A stretch of 5,450 nt of DNA from JALTID01 sp027004335 [NCBI: bacterium] (GCA_027004335.1 JALTID010000015.1:1-5450), one strand, 5' to 3'. Counted from the stretch's first letter, positions 1 through 5,450 are shown. Notes: a model not told the origin generated them from the letters alone. Program-made: numbers and translations.

Positions 1-348
1 TTCTAAAAGAGGCCTTGCGGATTTTCCCCTGTTAGTTACTACCCCCAATTTCTTCCCCTCATTTTTTAAAACTCCAAGGATCTCGGGAATCCCATCTTTT
101 GGTGTTATCATTTCAAACAATTTTTTAAAATCAAAGTTTCTCCGGAACTCTCTTGCTCTGTTTTGATATGTCTCATCTGGAAAAAGCCTCTTTGTTATCT
201 CTTCTGCCGGTAAAGTGTAGAACCAGTAGGCATGATCTTCAGGAAATTTCAAGCCAAGATACTTAAACAGCTCTCTGTGATACCTAACTAGTGAATCCTT
301 TGAATTTATCAGAGTTTCATCAAGATCAAAAATGATTCCTTTAATCAC
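1..348 (-). CDS. HAD-superfamily hydrolase (phosphoglycolate phosphatase-like), N-terminal part, cut by window edge
   Basis: This partial gene has 116 codons in the window and runs off the left edge. It is a haloacid dehalogenase-superfamily phosphatase. Motif I is DLDET at residues 8-12, with Asp8 the expected nucleophile and Asp10 the general acid/base. A helical cap-like stretch follows (about 15-80), then motif II as VVTNR with Thr105. Motifs III (Lys) and IV (Asp pair) would lie beyond the edge. The cap type and order resemble small phosphoglycolate phosphatase/beta-phosphoglucomutase-like proteins; the substrate cannot be told. The start is GTG at 348-346, five bases after an AGGAGG site (354-359). 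A second in-frame GTG directly upstream (351-349) sits too close to that site. The stop of the preceding gene is at 353-351, so translation is probably coupled. The family is certain; the specific function is not. Confidence 0.88.
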   Translation of the reverse strand, partial: MIKGIIFDLDETLINSKDSLVRYHRELFKYLGLKFPEDHAYWFYTLPAEEITKRLFPDETYQNRAREFRRNFDFKKLFEMITPKDGIPEILGVLKNEGKKLGVVTNRGKSARPLLE

Positions 349-350
349 CA

Positions 351-740
351 CTACCTCCTACCTTCTCCACAATCACCATGATGACCTCCCTCCCATTCAA
401 TTGTTACAAGAGTACCACTTAAATATCCCTTAACTACATCTTCAACTTTTCCTGTAACACCTTTGATCACTTTAATACCTAACTGATTGAAAAAATCAAC
501 AGCTTTCCTACCGATCCCCTGTGCAAGGACAATATTTCCACCCTGCTCTCTAACCCAGTAGGGGATATCACCGGGGCCGTGATCAGAAAAGTGAACCGGG
601 ACAACCTCCACATTTAGAATCTTTCCATTATCGGAAACATCAATAAAAGTGTAGAATGGTGCCCTTCCAAAATGTTCACTCACAAAGCTCTCAAGTTCCC
701 TATCATCCGCAGACGGAATGGACAAACGAACAATCTTCAT
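351..740 (-). CDS. NifX/NifB-type iron-molybdenum cofactor-binding family protein
   Basis: A 129-residue cytoplasmic protein of the dinitrogenase iron-molybdenum cofactor biosynthesis family (the NifX, NafY and NifB C-terminal domain fold; many members are small stand-alone proteins in non-fixing anaerobes). Visible family marks are an EHFGRAPFY segment at 22-30, the ribonuclease H-like core with GGNIVLAQGIGRKAVDFF at about 67-84, and LGIKVIKGVTGKVEDVV at 87-103. The C-terminus is glycine-rich and carries His120, His121, Asp123 and Cys124, a likely metal-binding tail of a kind seen in related proteins. The ATG at 740 is preceded by AGGAGG (745-750), and a promoter-like sequence lies just upstream. 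It is first in a short operon with the HAD gene. No nif genes or MinD/Mrp-type ATPase genes, common neighbours of this family, are visible, so a nitrogenase role is not supported. The exact cofactor is unknown. Confidence 0.88.
   Translation of the reverse strand: MKIVRLSIPSADDRELESFVSEHFGRAPFYTFIDVSDNGKILNVEVVPVHFSDHGPGDIPYWVREQGGNIVLAQGIGRKAVDFFNQLGIKVIKGVTGKVEDVVKGYLSGTLVTIEWEGGHHGDCGEGRR
354..359 (-). promoter_or_regulatory. Shine-Dalgarno site of the HAD gene, inside the upstream coding region
   Basis: AGGAGG lies five bases before the GTG at 348 and supports that non-ATG start over the adjacent GTG at 351. The same six bases encode the last two residues (Arg-Arg) of the upstream NifX/NifB-family protein, immediately before its TAG stop. 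Confidence 0.75.
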
Positions 741-744
741 ACTC

Positions 745-750
745 CCTCCT
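745..750 (-). promoter_or_regulatory. Shine-Dalgarno site of the NifX/NifB-family gene
   Basis: AGGAGG, in the longer context AAGGAGGGAGT, lies four bases before the ATG at 740. It supports that start. Confidence 0.7.
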
Positions 751-764
751 TCAAGCTTCTTTAT

Positions 765-793
765 ATTTTAACACATTGAGAGAAAAAAAACAA
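765..793 (-). promoter_or_regulatory. Candidate sigma-70-type promoter for the NifX/NifB-HAD operon
   Basis: Reading the minus strand, a -35-like TTGTTT (793-788) is followed after 17 bases by TAAAAT (770-765). That is the canonical spacing and close to consensus. Transcription would begin near 758, leaving a leader of roughly 18 bases that includes the AGGAGG site. AT-rich DNA produces such matches easily, so the support is the position in a 143-base gap, the spacing and the fit to the downstream start. Confidence 0.5.
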
Positions 794-807
794 AAGGAAT
801 TGAGATA

Positions 808-818
808 AACATAATGTT
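808..818. promoter_or_regulatory. Short perfect palindrome AACATAATGTT, possible operator
   Basis: An 11-base palindrome (AACAT-A-ATGTT) sits about 15 bases upstream of the candidate -35 element of the NifX/NifB operon. The single-base centre makes it unsuitable as an RNA hairpin, so if it is functional it would be a protein-binding site. No regulator gene is visible and such a short AT-rich palindrome may be chance. Confidence 0.2.
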
Positions 819-883
819 CTAACACTTTTTTCCGCATATGTTATTCTTAAAAGGAGAAAATAAGTCATTCTAAGCTCATCCTA

Positions 884-2884
884 TTACTCTCTCTCAAAAA
901 CAGGAAGATGCCAGTCAGCAAAATAATCCCTCAACCAAATTGGACCATCATATTTAATTCCTGAATCCATTGCCTCCCAGATTCCATCCGGAAGATAGAT
1001 ATCTCTTCTCCGGGAATCTGTAAGATTTGGAGCGACAAGAAGATCCTGACCCAGCATAAATTCATCATCAATGGAGTATGTCTGATAATCCTCAGGGAAA
1101 TGAAAGAAAAGGGGTGAAATTACAGGGTACCCTGTATCAAAAGATTGATTAGCAAGAGACAACAGGGTATCTATCATTTTTTCCCTAAGAACAAGAGCAT
1201 ATTTACATACACTTTCCACATCTGGAGAAAAATCTCCCCTCCAGGGTTTTATTGAAAACTGTACCATGGGAAGAAGAGCTGAAAGCTGACACCATCTTTT
1301 CATCAAAACAGAAGAGGTTTTAGAAACATACTCGTTACCTCCAACCATATCAGGAAGGACAAAAGGATAGCCAATAACACCGAGAGAGAGTGCCTGCATC
1401 AAAACACCTCTAAGACCGCCATCGCTCCAATCAGAGCTTTTATCAATCTCTCTGACAATGATGCTTTTATTCTGTGATTCATAGGCGCTTCTAACTTCAT
1501 AACCGTAAGTTTCTCTTGCAAATTTTACATAATAATCTGTAAATTGATTAGGGGTAACTTTGTAATAGGTAACCCCATCTGAAGGAAGGTAACTTCCATC
1601 CCCTGCATCAAACTTGAATCCATCAATACCATATTTAATCCTAAGGGTAAGGAGTCTGTTTCTGAACCAGTTTGTTGATAGAGGATTTGTAAAATCCACA
1701 AGACCTGCATAGGGAATCAAAAAGAGGGTATCCCACCATGGAATGAGATAGGGTTCTCCGGAAGAGTCCTGAACAAAATAACCCTTAGATGCACCACTGG
1801 TAAAATTACTGCTATTTTTATTAACAAAGGGAGGTACCCACAGGGTTACAAGGACATCATCATTATGGAGGGTTGAAACCATGGAGGCAGGATCAGGGAA
1901 TCGGTCAGGATCAAAATCGGTATCTCCCCACTCCTTCTGCCATTTATCATCTATCTCCATGATCCCGATGGGAAAATCGTGGTCCCTAATTTCATTATAA
2001 AAATTCAACACTTCTTCTTGAGAAATATCCTGCTTAAACTCTGCCCAGGTGGTCCAGATCACTCTTTTTATCATTCTATCCACGATCTCATTATAAGGAT
2101 CTGTGGTGACAGAGAGTAATCTATCAGTAATAGAATTTATCCACAGGTAAAAGGTATCTACCGCAGAATCCGATATAATAAGATTAAAGGAAAATTCTCT
2201 ACTATTTCTCCCTGTTAAACTGAACTCGTTATTATAAGGCAAAAGAGCCACTCCAAATAGTTGGTAATCAGGAACAAAAAATCCTACGCCTTTCATGGAA
2301 AGCCAGAATGGGGTAATTACATCATTGTAATCTGAAGTATAAAAAGGATCTCTCACGAAAGAAGTTTTATTCAGGATAAATTCACTGGAACCTGTGCAAT
2401 CTTTATCAAGAAGCGGTCTGCAACCGATTTCACCCTGGCCATAAAGATAACCAACGGAAGAGAGAAAAAATTTGGCTCCTGGATATCCTTCAGAAGACTT
2501 TAGCTGAATATTTACCATATTGTAAGAAATTTTTTTCAGTTTAACAGCAAGGAAGAGACTCTCATTTTTCAGTACAAAAGATGTAGCATCATTAGCACTT
2601 AATAAGCCTTCCAGTTTGTTAAAAGAAAATCTTTTCCCATTGACTTCAATAAAAAATTCCCCCTTTATGCTTCCATTAATTCTTCTGGAAGAATGATCCG
2701 ACTTTACCACGAGACTATAATTGCTTATGAGAACATTGCCTTCGGAGTCTACAGAAATAGTAAAATTTGCGCCCTCCTGTCTATTGGTCAGCCGAACTTC
2801 CTTATATGATTGTTCCGAACTACTGCAGGAAGCTAAAAAAAAGGAGAGAAGGGCTATAAAAAAGATCCCAATTATAGCTTTCAT
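884..2884 (-). CDS. Lipoprotein glycoside hydrolase family 31, MYORG-like alpha-glycosidase
   Basis: A 666-residue predicted surface or periplasmic glycosidase. A type II signal peptide (1-19; Lys2, hydrophobic core, lipobox LASC with lipidated Cys20) precedes an N-terminal beta-sandwich (about 25-265), a (beta/alpha)8 barrel (about 270-570) and a C-terminal beta domain. GH31 enzymes are retaining. The nucleophile is expected at Asp426 in GFKFDAGDGSYLP and the acid/base at Asp481 in REIDKSSDW. The EIDDKWQ (310-316), TLWVPPFVN (347-355), PWW (382-384), GYPFVLPDMVGGN (505-517) and VQFSIKPWRGDF (541-552) segments resemble, from memory, animal MYORG (KIAA1161), a reported alpha-galactosidase, rather than typical alpha-glucosidases. 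The position three after the nucleophile is Asp429, where MYORG and many GH31 enzymes have Glu. The ATG follows the methyltransferase stop by two bases and has no visible SD site, so reinitiation is likely. The family is firm; alpha-galactoside or alpha-glucoside specificity is open. Confidence 0.9.
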   Translation of the reverse strand: MKAIIGIFFIALLSFFLASCSSSEQSYKEVRLTNRQEGANFTISVDSEGNVLISNYSLVVKSDHSSRRINGSIKGEFFIEVNGKRFSFNKLEGLLSANDATSFVLKNESLFLAVKLKKISYNMVNIQLKSSEGYPGAKFFLSSVGYLYGQGEIGCRPLLDKDCTGSSEFILNKTSFVRDPFYTSDYNDVITPFWLSMKGVGFFVPDYQLFGVALLPYNNEFSLTGRNSREFSFNLIISDSAVDTFYLWINSITDRLLSVTTDPYNEIVDRMIKRVIWTTWAEFKQDISQEEVLNFYNEIRDHDFPIGIMEIDDKWQKEWGDTDFDPDRFPDPASMVSTLHNDDVLVTLWVPPFVNKNSSNFTSGASKGYFVQDSSGEPYLIPWWDTLFLIPYAGLVDFTNPLSTNWFRNRLLTLRIKYGIDGFKFDAGDGSYLPSDGVTYYKVTPNQFTDYYVKFARETYGYEVRSAYESQNKSIIVREIDKSSDWSDGGLRGVLMQALSLGVIGYPFVLPDMVGGNEYVSKTSSVLMKRWCQLSALLPMVQFSIKPWRGDFSPDVESVCKYALVLREKMIDTLLSLANQSFDTGYPVISPLFFHFPEDYQTYSIDDEFMLGQDLLVAPNLTDSRRRDIYLPDGIWEAMDSGIKYDGPIWLRDYFADWHLPVFERE
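2825..2884 (-). other. Type II (lipoprotein) signal peptide with lipobox LASC
   Basis: This segment encodes residues 1-20 of the GH31 protein: a very short n-region with a single Lys2, a hydrophobic stretch rich in Ile, Phe and Leu, and the lipobox Leu17-Ala18-Ser19-Cys20. Ser21 to Ser23 follow the cysteine, and there is no Asp at +2. Expected processing is by prolipoprotein diacylglyceryl transferase and signal peptidase II, anchoring the enzyme to a membrane facing away from the cytoplasm. Confidence 0.88.
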
Positions 2885-2886
2885 TT

Positions 2887-3549
2887 TTATTTTTCGGCTA
2901 TAAGTAACCTCACCATATTTAAGAGAAACTTTTTTTTCTCAAAATTTTTAAATCCAGCTTCAGATAGGATTTTTTCCCAGTCTCTTTTTATAAAATCAAA
3001 GGCATATGGGCACTCAATAGCTTCAAAAACTTTTCTTTTATAAAAAGGGATCTCATTAAGCTCAAACTCGTTGTAATCAAGAATAAAAAACTTCCCACCA
3101 TCTTTTAAAGATGAAAAAGCATTTTTTACCACATATAATCTTGACTCATGGGGTAGCCCATGCATAACAAAAGAGATAAAAGCCCTATCAAATCTGTTCT
3201 GTAATTCCTCTTCAAAAGGAATATCTATTCTTCTTTTTTCTACCCTGACATTGCTGTATTTCATACATTTCTTTTTAAATGTTCTTATCATATCCTCACC
3301 GATATCCAGGCCAAGAATTTCGCCCTTTTCCGAAAGAAATTTTCTCATTTTACAGGCGTTATACCCGTTACCTGCACCTAAATCAAGAATCTTATCCTCA
3401 GGCTGAATCCCCATACTCCTGACAACTTCCCCAATAAACTTTCCATACCAGCCAAAAGTAACAATATTCCAGAAATGCTCATAATACCTTGCCAGCCATC
3501 CACTTATTTCCACGCTGGAATCAGGGTAGAGTTTTTCATTATTGCCCAC
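2887..3549 (-). CDS. Class I SAM-dependent methyltransferase (UbiE-like fold)
   Basis: A 220-residue cytoplasmic methyltransferase with a Rossmann-like domain. Motif I is ILDLGAGNG (54-62), the glycine-rich S-adenosylmethionine loop. Asp82 in GLDIGEDMI is the acidic residue expected to bind the ribose hydroxyls. Asp109 (RIDIPF) is in the adenine-binding region, FDRAFISFVMHGLP (120-133) is the motif IV area, and LKDGGKFFILDYNEF (148-162) is the post-motif strand. An N-terminal aromatic helix pair (about 17-45) resembles that of UbiE/COQ5-type enzymes, but the acceptor cannot be read from the sequence and no quinone genes are nearby. The GTG start at 3549 overlaps the NUDIX gene by 11 bases and has AGGAGG four bases upstream (3554-3559). 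The stop is two bases before the GH31 start. The family is certain; quinone, lipid or small-molecule acceptors are all possible. Confidence 0.88.
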   Translation of the reverse strand: MGNNEKLYPDSSVEISGWLARYYEHFWNIVTFGWYGKFIGEVVRSMGIQPEDKILDLGAGNGYNACKMRKFLSEKGEILGLDIGEDMIRTFKKKCMKYSNVRVEKRRIDIPFEEELQNRFDRAFISFVMHGLPHESRLYVVKNAFSSLKDGGKFFILDYNEFELNEIPFYKRKVFEAIECPYAFDFIKRDWEKILSEAGFKNFEKKKFLLNMVRLLIAEK

Positions 3550-4069
3550 TTTTCCTCCTCATCAAAATTTCCCTCGCTTTATCAATAGATTCATAGAAAC
3601 ACCTAAAAGGAATTTCAGGAACTTCGTCAAAGGAATAAATTCCTGCATCATCTGCGTCATCACCAGCTTTCAACTCGCCACCCGCAACCTTCACAAGGTA
3701 AGTTATAACAAGAACATCTCCATAAACTTTTGCGTTATTTCTATAGACCCCCAACAATTCTTCAACTACTCCTTCAAGTCCTGTCTCTTCTTTTAATTCC
3801 CTTACAACAGCATCTTCGGGGTCCTCACCCTCTTCTATAAAACCGCTGGGGGGTGCCCAGACACCCTTTTGTGGCTCTCTTGCTCTGCGAATTAGAACAA
3901 TCCCCTCCTTATTATAAGCAATTGCCCCTACAGATGGAAGGGGATTTCTGTAATGAACATAACCGCAATTTGGACAGTAGGCTCTTTCTCTACCCTCAAT
4001 AAATTTCATCTCCAGAGGCGTGGCACAGTATGGACAATATCTAAACTCAGGAGGAATTTTTTCGCTCAT
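3539..4069 (-). CDS. NUDIX hydrolase with N-terminal zinc ribbon
   Basis: A 176-residue enzyme expected to cleave a nucleoside diphosphate linked to another group (for example NADH, ADP-ribose or a nucleotide sugar). Residues 12-35 form a zinc ribbon with CPYC (Cys12, Cys15) and CPNC (Cys32, Cys35). The NUDIX domain follows, with a perfect GX5EX7REUXEEXGU box from Gly76 to Leu98, in which Glu91, Glu94 and Glu95 coordinate the catalytic divalent metal. The ribbon-NUDIX arrangement is like NADH pyrophosphatase NudC, but the protein is shorter and I see no SQPWPFPxS motif after the box, so NudC itself is not supported. The ATG overlaps the peptidase stop as ATGA, with a weak purine-rich AAGAGG about 11 bases upstream, so translation is probably coupled. 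Its last codons, Met-Arg-Arg-Lys, carry the ribosome site of the methyltransferase gene. Confidence 0.92.
   Translation of the reverse strand: MSEKIPPEFRYCPYCATPLEMKFIEGRERAYCPNCGYVHYRNPLPSVGAIAYNKEGIVLIRRAREPQKGVWAPPSGFIEEGEDPEDAVVRELKEETGLEGVVEELLGVYRNNAKVYGDVLVITYLVKVAGGELKAGDDADDAGIYSFDEVPEIPFRCFYESIDKAREILMRRKSGQ
3554..3559 (-). promoter_or_regulatory. Shine-Dalgarno site of the methyltransferase, inside the NUDIX gene
   Basis: AGGAGG followed by AAAA and then GTG at 3549 fixes the GTG start of the methyltransferase. The six bases encode Arg171-Arg172 of the NUDIX protein, so the site lies fully within the upstream coding region. Confidence 0.7.
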
Positions 4070-5388
4070 TTTGCGAGATACCTCTTAACAATTTCAAACA
4101 TTACCTTTGTTCCCCACTCCATATTGTCCACTGAAACCCTCTCATCAATCCCATGTATTCTGTTTAATTCCTCCACAGGAACGATAATTGGCACAATCCC
4201 ATAACCAAGGGAACCCCTCATTCTAAAATATCTGGTATCTGTGATACCAGGTGAAATGAAGGGTAACATTACCACTCCTTCCTCGGAGAGTACATTTTTA
4301 ATTACGGAGTAGATCTCCGTATCAATGGGGGATTCATTGGGATTAAATGAAATAAGAGGCTCTATCTCAACATCATATGGTTCAGCTAACTTTCTCAATT
4401 CAGAAAGAAAATCATCAACAGTTGTCCCGGGGACGACCCTGCAATCAAGTCTCGCCTCAGCCTCTTCCGGGATCACATTACCCTTATATCCAAGATTCAC
4501 CATTGTCACACTTATTGTGTTTTGAATAGCTGCTCCAAGTTTCGGATTTTCCTCGAGTTTTTTTCTAATAAAACCGATAGATCCAAGTGATTGCACATTA
4601 TTCATAATCAGTTTAGCAGCCCCTCCCTGATGACTCGCAAATCCTTTGAAAAATTCCCTCATACTATCTGCAAATTTTAACTGGAATTTGTGGTTAATTA
4701 GAATATGCAAGAATTCTATGAGCCTGTTGGGGGCACTGTCTTTTATTGGCATTGACCCGTGACCGGGCTGACCTTTTGTTTTTACCTTAACCCAGACAAA
4801 ACCTTTTTCTCCTGTGGAGAGAGAAAAAAGCAGTTTATTATCAGGTAGAATCCCGGTAGTTCCATAACCCCCCTCACCAAGTACTACAGGACATTCTGTA
4901 AGCTCAGGGTACTTTTCAAGTACATATTTTGCTCCAGCTTCTCCACCCTCTTCCTCATCAGCAACAGAAAGCATTATCAGGTCTTTTTTCAATTTTATAT
5001 TGTTCCTCTTCAGGAGAAACATCACAACTGCATGCATTGCCCCAAGAATTTTAATATCAAGAGCACCTCTACCGTAGATGTAACCATCTTTGATTTCGCC
5101 ACTGAAAGGATCAACACTCCACTGTTTTTTATCAGCAGGAACAACATCAAGATGAGAAAGAAGTAAAAGCCCCTTACCTCCTTCCTCACCAGGGATCCTT
5201 GCCCAGAAAGTGGCTCTCTTCTCATCAGGAGCATCAAGAATTTTGTTTTCAATTCCTTCTTCATCAAACTTTTTCTTAAAAAATTCAGCTAATTCCCTCT
5301 CATTACCAGGTGGATTTGTGGTATCAAATCTGATTATCTCTTGAAGTAACTCAACTACTTCCTTCCTTACTAACTTAAAATCTATCAT
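4066..5388 (-). CDS. M20-family zinc metallopeptidase/deacylase (ArgE/DapE/ACY1/CPG2-like)
   Basis: A 440-residue cytoplasmic di-zinc hydrolase of the M20 family, which removes amino acids or acyl groups from small peptides or N-acyl amino acids. Expected metal ligands and catalytic residues are His79 and Asp81 (SHLDVVP), Asp111 (GRGALD, bridging), Glu145 (base) and Glu146 (ligand) in ADEEEGGE, Glu172 (GEGG) and His412 (RIHGIDE). The lid/dimerisation domain, about 190-330, includes GQPGHGSMP with His210. All core residues are present, and the length fits the larger carboxypeptidase-S/PM20D1-like members better than DapE or ArgE. There is no signal peptide. The ATG at 5388 has AGGAGG (5396-5401) seven bases upstream and overlaps an upstream reading frame as ATGA; its own stop overlaps the NUDIX start as ATGA. 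Substrate is unassigned: di- or tripeptides are plausible, and arginine or lysine biosynthesis is not supported by neighbours. Confidence 0.92.
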   Translation of the reverse strand: MIDFKLVRKEVVELLQEIIRFDTTNPPGNERELAEFFKKKFDEEGIENKILDAPDEKRATFWARIPGEEGGKGLLLLSHLDVVPADKKQWSVDPFSGEIKDGYIYGRGALDIKILGAMHAVVMFLLKRNNIKLKKDLIMLSVADEEEGGEAGAKYVLEKYPELTECPVVLGEGGYGTTGILPDNKLLFSLSTGEKGFVWVKVKTKGQPGHGSMPIKDSAPNRLIEFLHILINHKFQLKFADSMREFFKGFASHQGGAAKLIMNNVQSLGSIGFIRKKLEENPKLGAAIQNTISVTMVNLGYKGNVIPEEAEARLDCRVVPGTTVDDFLSELRKLAEPYDVEIEPLISFNPNESPIDTEIYSVIKNVLSEEGVVMLPFISPGITDTRYFRMRGSLGYGIVPIIVPVEELNRIHGIDERVSVDNMEWGTKVMFEIVKRYLAK

Positions 5389-5450
5389 TTTTTCTCCTCC
5401 TTGTTTTCCAATCCTTCTTCATCTGTAAGAAATCTTTGCTTCCTTAAATA
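5385..5450 (-). CDS. C-terminal tail of an unidentified upstream gene
   Basis: On the minus strand, the frame beginning at 5450 stays open for 21 codons and stops at TGA (5387-5385), overlapping the peptidase ATG as ATGA. The residues are mostly charged, ending NKEEKK, as often seen at bacterial protein C-termini. The other two minus-strand frames hit stops within this stretch (one at its second codon). The identical ATGA junction between the peptidase and NUDIX genes makes a real upstream gene likely. With only 21 residues, no family can be assigned, and chance openness cannot be excluded. Confidence 0.5.
   Translation of the reverse strand, partial: YLRKQRFLTDEEGLENKEEKK
5396..5401 (-). 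promoter_or_regulatory. Shine-Dalgarno site of the M20 peptidase gene
   Basis: AGGAGG with a seven-base spacer (AGAAAAA) before the ATG at 5388 is close to ideal and supports that start. It lies within the last codons of the partial upstream frame. Confidence 0.75.

Noticed and set aside
151-163. Shared CTCTCTTGCTCTG-like word near 148-160 and 3876-3888, considered as a dispersed repeat
   Set aside because: Both copies encode an Arg-Ala-Arg-Glu tetrapeptide in unrelated proteins and the similarity stops there, so it is coincidence of codon use.
1525-1710. 61-codon minus-strand frame inside the GH31 gene
   Set aside because: It is an out-of-frame reading of the barrel region, including the nucleophile block; the GH31 frame is unambiguous.
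2834-2841. Run of eight A (T on the coding strand) in the signal-peptide region, considered as a phase-variation tract
   Set aside because: Eight bases is short for efficient slippage and such runs are common in this AT-rich DNA (others at 783-790 and 2930-2937); the gene is in frame.
2721-2903. 60-codon plus-strand open frame opposite the GH31 signal peptide
   Set aside because: It lies wholly opposite the start of a well-supported gene, has no recognisable domain, and its sequence is what the antisense of an AT-rich coding region gives.
2923-2940. Inverted repeat GAGAAA-N6-TTTCTC considered as a terminator or attenuator
   Set aside because: The six-pair stem is mostly A-T, it lies inside the methyltransferase coding region where it encodes a Lys-rich segment, and no T-run follows on the coding strand.
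3542-4204. Two plus-strand open frames (84 and 83 codons) opposite the NUDIX and peptidase genes
   Set aside because: Both are antisense to genes with intact catalytic motifs, lack recognisable domains and have low-complexity, shadow-like composition.
1-5450. Search for a defence system, mobile element, CRISPR array or RNA gene
   Set aside because: I saw no transposase, terminal repeats, regularly spaced repeats, tRNA-like cloverleaf or rRNA segment; nearly every base is in conventional enzyme genes.

Overview
All genes in this 5.45 kb window lie on the minus strand, so transcription runs from high to low coordinates. The sequence is AT-rich, prefers AGA/AGG arginine codons, packs its genes tightly and uses strong AGGAGG Shine-Dalgarno (SD) sites. 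One gene carries a bacterial type II (lipoprotein) signal peptide. This points to a bacterium with a compact, low-GC genome, possibly an anaerobe or thermophile from a poorly sampled lineage. The lineage is inference only; nothing here fixes the taxon.

Layout in transcription order: (1) the last 21 codons of an unidentified gene entering at the right edge, ending in a 4-base ATGA overlap with (2) an M20-family zinc metallopeptidase. That gene ends in another ATGA overlap with (3) a NUDIX hydrolase with an N-terminal zinc ribbon, which overlaps by 11 bases (4) a class I SAM-dependent methyltransferase with a GTG start. Two bases after its stop comes (5) a 666-residue predicted lipoprotein of glycoside hydrolase family 31, resembling the MYORG/KIAA1161-type branch. 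These genes form one tightly coupled cluster. After a 143-base gap with a plausible promoter comes a second small operon: (6) a NifX/NifB-type iron-molybdenum-cofactor-binding family protein with a His/Cys-rich tail, then (7) the N-terminal 116 residues of a HAD-superfamily phosphatase with a GTG start, cut by the left edge.

Functionally the first cluster is mixed: peptide or N-acyl amino acid hydrolysis, nucleotide-derivative clean-up, methylation of an unknown acceptor, and surface glycan hydrolysis. I see no single pathway joining them, so co-transcription may reflect genome compaction. The second pair (cofactor-binding protein and HAD phosphatase) is translationally coupled but also has no obvious shared pathway. 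I found no RNA genes, CRISPR arrays, insertion sequences or convincing intrinsic terminators. The most notable item is the GH31 lipoprotein, whose closest recognisable relatives include an animal protein. I see no evidence of a new multi-gene system.
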